A DNA stretch of 64,000 nucleotides, from positions 1-64,000 of the forward strand of contig NZ_JTDK01000007.1 in the NCBI RefSeq assembly GCF_000802305.1, read 5' to 3'. The stretch comes from Microbacterium mangrovi (GTDB lineage Bacteria > Actinomycetota > Actinomycetes > Actinomycetales > Microbacteriaceae). A program made the position numbers and the translations under genes. Position 1 is the stretch's first letter; each line of letters starts with the position of its first letter. Below the pieces are notes generated by a model. That model did no database searches, was not told where the DNA came from, and was given only the letters and a program-made list of their open reading frames with translations. Below, piece after piece: positions 58,292 through 64,000 of this stretch.

Positions 58292-58984
58292 GTGTCGCAG
58301 AATGACCAGATGACCGTGCCGTCGCCGTCGGAGATACCCGAGGAGGCGCTCGACCTGCGCGTGTACGAATGGGTGCGCGAACGGGTCATCGACGGCACGT
58401 TCAAGCCGGGTGAGCGCATCCGCGAACGCACGCTCGCCGAAGAGCTCCATGTCTCACGGATCCCCATCCGCGAGGCGTTCCCCCGCCTCGAGTCGGAGGG
58501 GTACATCCGCACTCTGCACCGGCGCGGTGCGATCGTCGCCGAGATGACGGTGCAGGACGTCCGCGAACTGTTCGAAGTCCGCGCGGCGCTGGAGGTGCTG
58601 GCGGCGCGGCTCGCGGCCGACGAATGCGCGCGTGGAGCATCCGGCGAGCGGCTGATGCTGCGACTCGCAGCGGCCGAGGACGCCGTTCGCGATCGCGACG
58701 CGGCTCGCATCGCCTCCTGCACCGCCGAGCTGCACGACGAGATCCTCGTGCTGTCGAACAGCCGGCTGCTGCAGAATCTCATGGTGCCCGTGCGCGGCCG
58801 CATCCGGCGGCTCTTCCACGTGGTCACCCAGCGCGACGGGGTGGGCCTGCATCGCGAGCACCGCGACCTGTGCAGCGCGATCGTGAACGGGCAGACCGAG
58901 TTGGCGGCGGCACTCGCGCTGGCCCACGTGGAGCACTCGCGCTACGAGACCATGCCGATCGTCCAGCGCCTCCTTCGTCGCTGA
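58292..58984 (+). CDS. GntR family regulator, FCD subfamily
   Basis: The GTG at 58292, 5 bases after AGGGGG, gives 230 residues; earlier in-frame starts lack support. The winged helix covers residues 18-85 (RTLAEELHVSRIPIREAFPRL). The FCD domain has likely ligand-binding residues in CTAELHDEIL, HREHRDL and LAHVEHSRY. It is divergent from the ten-gene catabolic operon with three GGTATACC-like sites between, so it is the best candidate for its repressor. It resembles the regulator at 42730. Confidence 0.9.
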   Translation: MSQNDQMTVPSPSEIPEEALDLRVYEWVRERVIDGTFKPGERIRERTLAEELHVSRIPIREAFPRLESEGYIRTLHRRGAIVAEMTVQDVRELFEVRAALEVLAARLAADECARGASGERLMLRLAAAEDAVRDRDAARIASCTAELHDEILVLSNSRLLQNLMVPVRGRIRRLFHVVTQRDGVGLHREHRDLCSAIVNGQTELAAALALAHVEHSRYETMPIVQRLLRR

Positions 58985-59008
58985 CGCGCTTCAGGGGCCA
59001 TTGCCCGG

Positions 59009-59020
59009 ATGGTATACCAT
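59009..59020. promoter_or_regulatory. ATGGTATACCAT operator overlapping the -10 box of the MFS gene
   Basis: A perfect 12-base palindrome. Its right half (TACCAT) is also the -10 hexamer, ending 7 bases before the ATG at 59028, so a bound GntR protein would directly block a leaderless promoter. Confidence 0.75.
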
Positions 59021-59027
59021 CTGCGGC

Positions 59028-60317
59028 ATGGCTTCCTCGTCCCGTCGCACCACCGGCGGCGCGATCGCGTCGCTGCGATCGAGTCGTTCGTTCCGCTATC
59101 TCTGGATGTCGAACGTGCTGTTCTTCGGTGGTGTCTGGACCCAGACGCTCGTGCTCGGCTGGATGGTCTTCGAGGTCACGGGATCCCCGCTGCTGATCGC
59201 GGTCTTCACCGCCTGCCGACTGGCCCCGATGCTGCTCGGCCCTTTCGCGGGAGTGATCGCCGACCGCTTCGACCGGTACCGCGTCCTGGTGATCGCCAAC
59301 GTGTGGGCCCTCGTCGCCGTCGTGGCCCTGGCCGTGCTCGCGATGCTCGGCGCCGCCCCGTATCCGGTGCTGCTCGTCGGCGGACTCGTGATCGGCCTCG
59401 CCCAGTCGCCGTCCCAGCCGGCACGGTCGTCGCTCGTCGTCGACACGGTGCCGCGCCAGGACCTGAGCAACGCGAACGCACTCAATTCGTTCGCCATGAA
59501 CATGACCCAGATGATCGGACCCGCCGTCGGCGGCGCGCTCATCGGCCTGGTCGGCGCGCCGTCGGCGCTCGCGGTGTCGGCCTCGTGGTTCGCGGTGTCG
59601 CTCGCCGCGCTCGTGCCGGTGCGCGGGATCGGTCGCGGGCGCAGGGGGCCCGAGGCCTCCGCGTGGCGGATGCTCATCGACGGTCTCGGAACGATCGGGC
59701 GACGGCGGGTGGCCGTGGCCGCCCTCGCGGTGACGTTCGCCGCCAACATCCTGATCTGGCCCGTCTACCAGACCTTCATGCCGGTCTTCGCGGGCGATGT
59801 GCTCGATCTGGATGCGGCGGGGCTCGGGGCGCTCATGACGTGCGCCGGACTCGGCGGCACGATCGGGTCACTTCTCATCGCCTCGCTCGGGGACTTCCCG
59901 CGCAAAGGTGCAGTGTTCCTCGCCGGCACGGCGTCCTGGGGCGTCCTCTGGGCGGCCTTCGCCCTGTCGTCGGCGGCGACCCTCTCGTTTCCGTTGATGG
60001 TCGCGGCCGGCCTCGCCTCCGCACCGTTCGGGGTGCTGCAGACGACCCTCGTGCTTCTCGCCACCCCGGCACGTGTGCACGGCACCGCGCTGGGGCTGCA
60101 GGAACTGGCCATCGGCGTGATGCCGATCGCGACGCTCGGACTCGGGGCACTCGCCGAACAGATCGGGGTGCCCGCGACGACGTTCCTCAGCGCGGCCGCC
60201 CTCGTCGTCAGCGTGATTGCGATCGCGCTCGCGGTGCCCGCACTGCTGCGTTACGACGGACGGCACGAGCCGGATGCCGAGCCGGCCGCCGTCGGCGAGC
60301 CCGTCCCCGAACTCTGA
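59028..60317 (+). CDS. MFS transporter (MFS_3/enterobactin-exporter-like)
   Basis: The ATG at 59028 gives 429 residues with 11-12 membrane helices. Patterns include SRSFRYLWMSNVLFFGGVW at the start, GPFAGVIADRFDRYRVLV (the MFS loop 2-3 motif), and SPSQPARSSLVVDTVPRQDL, which is frequent in MFS_3 exporters. It probably exports a small molecule, or an intermediate of the nearby pathway, as its promoter carries the region's GntR operator. The C-terminal 20 residues are acidic and cytoplasmic. Confidence 0.87.
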   Translation: MASSSRRTTGGAIASLRSSRSFRYLWMSNVLFFGGVWTQTLVLGWMVFEVTGSPLLIAVFTACRLAPMLLGPFAGVIADRFDRYRVLVIANVWALVAVVALAVLAMLGAAPYPVLLVGGLVIGLAQSPSQPARSSLVVDTVPRQDLSNANALNSFAMNMTQMIGPAVGGALIGLVGAPSALAVSASWFAVSLAALVPVRGIGRGRRGPEASAWRMLIDGLGTIGRRRVAVAALAVTFAANILIWPVYQTFMPVFAGDVLDLDAAGLGALMTCAGLGGTIGSLLIASLGDFPRKGAVFLAGTASWGVLWAAFALSSAATLSFPLMVAAGLASAPFGVLQTTLVLLATPARVHGTALGLQELAIGVMPIATLGLGALAEQIGVPATTFLSAAALVVSVIAIALAVPALLRYDGRHEPDAEPAAVGEPVPEL

Positions 60318-60332
60318 GGCGCCGCGCGCCGG

Positions 60333-61622
60333 TCAGGCCAGCGCGTCGACGATCGGGCGGAACTTCACCCGCGTCTCGAGCATCTCCGCCTCCGGATCGC
60401 TGGCCGCCACGATCCCCGCGCCGGCGTGCGCGACCACCGGGATCGGCGTGCCCGGTGCCGGGACGACCTCGCCCGGCGTGCCGAACTGGGCGCCGCGCAG
60501 GGCGATCGCCCACTCGCCGTTGCCGGCGGCATCCACCCAGCCGACCGGGCCGGCGTACCGGCCGCGGTCGAACGGCTCGAGCTCGCGGATCAGAGCGCGG
60601 GCGGCATCCGTCGGCGTGCCGGCGACGGCCGCGGTGGGATGCAGGGCCGCGACCAGGTCGAGGGCGGATGCCGTGTCGGACAGGTCCCCGGCGATATCCG
60701 TCGCGAGATGCCACACGTTCGGCAGCTGCAGGGTGAACATGGCGGGCGCGGTGAGGCCCGTGGTGTGCGGCCGGAGCACGTCGACGACGCTCCGCACCGC
60801 GAACACGTGCTCCTCTGTGTCCTTGCGGGATGCCGCGAGCGCCGCTTCGGCGGCGGCATCCTCGTCGGGGTCGGCGCCGCGCGCCGCCGTCCCGGCCAGG
60901 ACCCGGGCGGTCACGGTGCCGGAATCGACCGTGACGAGTGTTTCGGGGCTGGCTCCGATTAGACCGTCGACGGCGTACATCCAGGTGTCGGGGTATTCGG
61001 TGTCGAGGGCGCGGGCGAGCCGCCGCAGGTCGGCGCCGGCCGGCACGCTCCCGACCAGGTCGCGGGCGAGCACCACCTTGCTGACCCGGCCGGCGGCGAT
61101 GGCCTCGAGACCGGCGCGCACCGATTCCTGATAGCCCTCCGGGCCCTGCACGCCCGGACCGACGGTGGCCGGCCAGTAGGGGCCGTACGGAAGCGGTTCG
61201 GGGAGGGATGCCGGTTCGTCCGCGGCATCCGGCTCGTCGCTGCGCCGCACCCTCGTGACCCAGGCGCGGGAGCCGTGCCGGCCGACGACGGCACGGGGCA
61301 CGATGAGCGTGCTCGGCCAGGCCGAGGGGACGTCGAAGGCGAACGCCCCGAACGCGACGAGGCCCGTGCCGGGGAGCCCCACCGGATCGTCGACGACGGC
61401 TCCGTCGGTGAGACAGCGCCAGGCATCCGCCGCGTCGGTCGCCCCCGGGAAGGTGACGCGCTCCACGGCGCCGCCCACTCCGACGATGCCGTCGCCGCGC
61501 CGCAGCCACGCGAGAGGCTGGTCGGGGTCGGTGAACGGCAGCAGGTCGGCCGGCTCGGCGGCGTTCGACGGGTCGATCTCGCGAGTGGTGGCGATCAGGT
61601 GCGGCCGCACGGACGAGGTCAT
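60333..61622 (-). CDS. menF: isochorismate synthase
   Basis: The 429-residue protein is a chorismate-utilising enzyme. The C-terminal catalytic domain has KVVLARDLVG, the strand near YAVDGLIGASPETLVTV, LAGTAARGADPDEDA, and the conserved EHVFAVRSVVDVLRPH. These are the landmarks of MenF/EntC. It converts chorismate to isochorismate, the substrate of MenD. The gene is alone on the minus strand between the MFS gene and the DUF402 gene. EntC-like siderophore function is unlikely given the men gene context. Confidence 0.9.
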   Translation of the reverse strand: MTSSVRPHLIATTREIDPSNAAEPADLLPFTDPDQPLAWLRRGDGIVGVGGAVERVTFPGATDAADAWRCLTDGAVVDDPVGLPGTGLVAFGAFAFDVPSAWPSTLIVPRAVVGRHGSRAWVTRVRRSDEPDAADEPASLPEPLPYGPYWPATVGPGVQGPEGYQESVRAGLEAIAAGRVSKVVLARDLVGSVPAGADLRRLARALDTEYPDTWMYAVDGLIGASPETLVTVDSGTVTARVLAGTAARGADPDEDAAAEAALAASRKDTEEHVFAVRSVVDVLRPHTTGLTAPAMFTLQLPNVWHLATDIAGDLSDTASALDLVAALHPTAAVAGTPTDAARALIRELEPFDRGRYAGPVGWVDAAGNGEWAIALRGAQFGTPGEVVPAPGTPIPVVAHAGAGIVAASDPEAEMLETRVKFRPIVDALA

Positions 61623-61661
61623 CCCTCAAGCCTAAGACGGTCCGGTCCCCGAACCCGCTCG

Positions 61662-61667
61662 TACACT
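61662..61667 (+). promoter_or_regulatory. -10 box (TACACT) of the DUF402 gene
   Basis: TACACT ends 7 bases before the ATG at 61675, in the leaderless arrangement. Confidence 0.45.
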
Positions 61668-61674
61668 GTGCAAC

Positions 61675-62232
61675 ATGACGGCTCTCGATCTGCCCGCCCC
61701 GGGCACCCGCCTCGTGTTCCAGTGGCGCAAGTGGGACGGCTCGCCGCACTGGCGGCACGAGTGCCTGTACCTGGGGCGCGACGAGTGGGGCGACTGGTTC
61801 GGTCAGCCGGAGGGTTCGCGCAGTCACCGGCCGAGCCGGGACTTCCTCACCGAGCAGGCGAACGTGACGCTGATGTCGGTCACCGGCGACTACGCGTTCA
61901 CCCGGCATGTACCCCAGCACCGCACCCGCACCTACATCGACCTGGCGTGGGACCTGCGCTGGATCGACGGCGTCCCGACCGGAATCGACATGGACCTGGA
62001 TGTCGTCGATCGCCCGGCCGGCGAGGGCGTGTTCATCGACGACCGGGACGAGTGGGAGGAACACCGGGTGCGCTACGGGTACCCGCCGCAGGTCGTCGCG
62101 CACCTCGAGGCACTGGCGAACGATCTGCGCGACCGCGTCGCCGGCGACATGCCCCCGTTCGACGAGTCGGTCGCCCCGGGCTGGTTCGCCCGCCTCGCGG
62201 AGTTCGCCGCGGAGCCCCGGTCCGCGCGCTGA
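61675..62232 (+). CDS. DUF402 domain protein
   Basis: The 185-residue protein has the DUF402 core with the run RTYIDLAWDLRW followed by the acidic segment GIDMDLDVVDR and EDRDEWEEHR-like text. It also has an N-terminal half rich in Trp (FQWRKWDGSPHWRHE). DUF402 folds like FomD-type nucleotide hydrolases with Asp-rich metal sites; the role of this member is unknown. Its stop codon lies within a CTGAGCCTGTCGAAG repeat. Confidence 0.8.
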   Translation: MTALDLPAPGTRLVFQWRKWDGSPHWRHECLYLGRDEWGDWFGQPEGSRSHRPSRDFLTEQANVTLMSVTGDYAFTRHVPQHRTRTYIDLAWDLRWIDGVPTGIDMDLDVVDRPAGEGVFIDDRDEWEEHRVRYGYPPQVVAHLEALANDLRDRVAGDMPPFDESVAPGWFARLAEFAAEPRSAR

Positions 62233-62285
62233 GCCTGTCGAAGCGCAGTCGATCCCGGACGTCGTGCCCTTCGACAAGCTCAGGG
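62229..62285. repeat. two inverted CCTTCGACAAGCTCAGG repeats after the DUF402 gene
   Basis: CTGAGCCTGTCGAAG (62229-62243) and CCCTTCGACAAGCTCAGGG (62267-62285) face each other and can form a long stem. The pair probably acts as the terminator, and the left copy supplies the TGA stop. Confidence 0.65.
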
Positions 62286-62335
62286 CGCGTGATATCGGCC
62301 TGCCCCCGCGCGCGAACCGGTCAGCGTCCCGCGAA

Positions 62336-62341
62336 TAGACT
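62336..62341 (+). promoter_or_regulatory. -10 box (TAGACT) of menG
   Basis: TAGACT ends 6 bases before the GTG at 62348, in the leaderless arrangement. Confidence 0.5.
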
Positions 62342-62347
62342 CGTCGG

Positions 62348-63079
62348 GTGACCGCCGACACCCCTCCCGAGCACAATCGCGCCGACCTCCACAAGGATCC
62401 GCAGCAGGTCAGCGGCATGTTCGACCAGGTGGCCGACGGCTACGATCGCACCAACACGGTGATGACGTTCGGCAACGACGCGCTGTGGCGCCGAGCCACC
62501 ACGCGGGCGGTCGCACCGCGTCCGGGGGAGCGGGTGCTGGATCTCGGCGCCGGCACGGCGTCGTCGTCGGCATCCCTCGCGGCATCCGGAGCCGACGTGG
62601 TCGCCGCGGACTTCTCGCCGGGCATGCTCGCCGAGGGCCGGCGCCGTCACGGACACCTGCCGAACCTCAGCTTCGTCGAGGCGGATGCCACGGACCTGCC
62701 GTTCGGGGACGACGAGTTCGACGCCGTGACGATGTCGTACGCGCTGCGCAACGTGCACGACCCGAAGATGGCCCTGGCCGAACTGCTCCGGGTCACCAAG
62801 CCCGGCGGCCGTGTGGTGATAAACGAGTTCTCCACCCCGCCGAACCCGGTCCTGCGCGGGCTGTACCGGTTCTACAACGCCCAGGTGCTGCCGCGCACGG
62901 CACGGCTCGCCGGCACGAACGGCGAAGCCTACGACTACCTGAACGAGTCGATCGCCGCCTGGCCCGACCAGCGCACGCTGGCCGGGTGGATGTACGAGGC
63001 GGGCTGGACGCAGGTGGCGCACCGCAACCTCACCTTCGGGATCGTCGCGCTCCACCGTGGCGTGAAACCCGCCTCGTGA
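62348..63079 (+). CDS. menG: demethylmenaquinone methyltransferase
   Basis: The 243-residue UbiE/MenG-type enzyme has SAM motif I VLDLGAGTASSSASLAASGA, motif II VEADATDLPFGDDEFDAVT, and the UbiE signatures YALRNVHDPKMALAEL and KPGGRVVINEFS. The N-terminus (VSGMFDQVADGYDRTN) is typical. It adds the last methyl group to demethylmenaquinone, finishing the pathway that MenA begins. It is followed 49 bases later by the polyprenyl synthase gene. Confidence 0.95.
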   Translation: MTADTPPEHNRADLHKDPQQVSGMFDQVADGYDRTNTVMTFGNDALWRRATTRAVAPRPGERVLDLGAGTASSSASLAASGADVVAADFSPGMLAEGRRRHGHLPNLSFVEADATDLPFGDDEFDAVTMSYALRNVHDPKMALAELLRVTKPGGRVVINEFSTPPNPVLRGLYRFYNAQVLPRTARLAGTNGEAYDYLNESIAAWPDQRTLAGWMYEAGWTQVAHRNLTFGIVALHRGVKPAS

Positions 63080-63116
63080 TCGCCGCGGCGGACAGCCTGC
63101 GGACGGTCGTCGTGGG

Positions 63117-63122
63117 TAGGCT
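63117..63122 (+). promoter_or_regulatory. -10 box (TAGGCT) of the prenyl synthase gene
   Basis: TAGGCT ends 6 bases before the GTG at 63129, in the leaderless arrangement. Confidence 0.5.
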
Positions 63123-63128
63123 GGGACG

Positions 63129-64000
63129 GTGACTCCGAGCCCCTCCGTGCCGGGCGAGCGCCTGGCGAGCAATCTCGGCCTGACCGAGCGTGTCTTCGCC
63201 GGCCCCAAATCCCGGCGACTGCTGCGCACGGTCGAATCCGGCCTCGAGGACGTCGAGAAGGCTCTCGCTGTCGAGCTGAAGATGACCGACGCGCTCGCCG
63301 ACACCACGTCGCGCTACCTCTACGAGGCCGGCGGCAAGCGCGTGCGCCCGATGCTGACCCTCCTGACCGCGCAGCTCGGCGACGGCGCCACGCAGCAGGT
63401 CATCGAGGCCGCCGCCGCCCTGGAGCTCACCCACCTCGGCTCGCTGTACCACGACGACGTCATGGACGGAGCAGCGGTGCGCCGCGGCGTCCCCAGCGCG
63501 CAGACGGTGTGGGGCAACAACGTCGCCATCCTGACAGGCGACATCCTGTTCTCGCGGGCCAGCCAGATCATGGCGCGCTTCGGCGAGCGGGCGATCAAGC
63601 TGCAGGCCGACACGTTCGAGCGTCTCGTCCTCGGCCAGCTGCACGAGACGGTCGGTCCGACCGAGGCCGACGATCCGGTCGAGTTCTATCTGCAGGTGCT
63701 CGCCGACAAGACGGGCTCGCTGATCGCGGCAGCCGCGCAGGCCGGCGTGATCTTCTCCGGCGGCCCCGCTGAGTACGCCGAGCCGGTGCGGCTCTTCGGC
63801 GAGAAGGCCGGCGTCGCCTTCCAGCTGCTCGACGACGTCATCGACCTGTCGGCCGACCCGAACCAGACCGGCAAGGTGCCCGGAACAGACCTGCGCGCAG
63901 GCGTCCCGACCATGCCCTACCTGCTGCTCGGCGCCCGGCGCGACGACGACGCGCAGGCGCTTCGCGCCCGCATCGACGACGGTGTCGCGAAGATCGCCGA
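63129..64000 (+). CDS. polyprenyl diphosphate synthase (menaquinone side chain), cut at the window end
   Basis: The first 290 residues are present. They include GGKRVRP (68-74), the first aspartate-rich motif DDVMD (109-113), the KTG motif near 194, and the second motif QLLDDVID (233-239) with the following KVPGTDLRAG. These define a trans-isoprenyl diphosphate synthase. Next to menG it most likely builds the long chain (nona- to dodeca-prenyl in Microbacteriaceae) that MenA attaches to the ring. About 60 residues should lie beyond the window. Confidence 0.93.
   Translation, partial: MTPSPSVPGERLASNLGLTERVFAGPKSRRLLRTVESGLEDVEKALAVELKMTDALADTTSRYLYEAGGKRVRPMLTLLTAQLGDGATQQVIEAAAALELTHLGSLYHDDVMDGAAVRRGVPSAQTVWGNNVAILTGDILFSRASQIMARFGERAIKLQADTFERLVLGQLHETVGPTEADDPVEFYLQVLADKTGSLIAAAAQAGVIFSGGPAEYAEPVRLFGEKAGVAFQLLDDVIDLSADPNQTGKVPGTDLRAGVPTMPYLLLGARRDDDAQALRARIDDGVAKIA

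Noticed and set aside
41977..60317. A standard creatinine degradation cluster
   Set aside because: No creatininase, N-methylhydantoinase or sarcosine oxidase is present, and the FAD enzyme is of the BBE type; only some enzyme families agree.
1..64000. tRNA or rRNA genes
   Set aside because: No cloverleaf-like sequence with a GTTCGA-type T loop and flanking acceptor stem, and no rRNA motif, was noticed on reading both strands; a tRNA scan was not possible.

Overview
The window is high-GC (about 70%) actinobacterial chromosome, most like a Microbacteriaceae genome (Microbacterium or a close relative). The signs are frequent gatgcc/ggcatcc hexamers, GTG starts, many start codons placed 6-8 bases after a TANNNT box (leaderless promoters), a DUF222 gene, and menaquinone-pathway genes mixed with cytochrome c biogenesis genes, as in mycobacteria. 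No rRNA, tRNA, CRISPR array, prophage or insertion sequence was seen. Coding density is high and many neighbours overlap as ATGA, GTGA or TGATG.

Layout. 1-6336: the end of a DUF222 gene, a methyltransferase, then a phosphatase/ResA/CcdA/ResB/CcsB block for cytochrome c maturation. 6337-12471: short repeats and a YhgE/Pip-MMPL membrane pair divergent from a TetR regulator, with two tandem operator-like palindromes between them. 12493-26005: menC, a PadR regulator with its membrane partner, an operon of LLM oxidoreductase, cobalamin-dependent metH and a Rossmann reductase, then a one-polypeptide ECF transporter with a DUF4430-like lipoprotein, then menB-menE. 26184-30347: a polyamine-type ABC transporter (potABCD). 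30473-34348: menA, two small membrane proteins and menD. 34454-41870: a DUF308-lipase fusion, a winged-helix regulator pair, a second PadR pair with a drug-type ABC exporter, and a sorbosone-dehydrogenase-like lipoprotein.

41977-60317 is an accessory catabolic region. Two GntR/FCD regulators, an NCS1 permease and an MFS transporter surround a ten-gene minus-strand operon. The operon encodes a cytosine-deaminase-like amidohydrolase, a complete peptide/opine-type ABC importer, two related TIM-barrel isomerases, an FAD oxidase and an M24-fold hydrolase. Copies of a GGTATACC palindrome sit before the permease, the regulators, the operon and the MFS gene, so the whole region looks like one regulon. 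The substrate is unknown; a nitrogen heterocycle or an amidine/opine-like compound is a reasonable guess. 60333-64000 returns to menaquinone: menF, a DUF402 protein, menG/ubiE and the polyprenyl diphosphate synthase for the side chain, cut by the window end.

How it fits together. menF, menD, menC, menE, menB, menA and menG with the prenyl synthase cover most of the route from chorismate to menaquinone (menH and the thioesterase are not here). The Res/Ccs/CcdA proteins mature the cytochrome c that menaquinol feeds. The ECF transporter with its DUF4430 lipoprotein probably imports cobalamin for the neighbouring MetH. Several families of short palindromic repeats lie between genes and, in three places, inside reading frames without breaking them.
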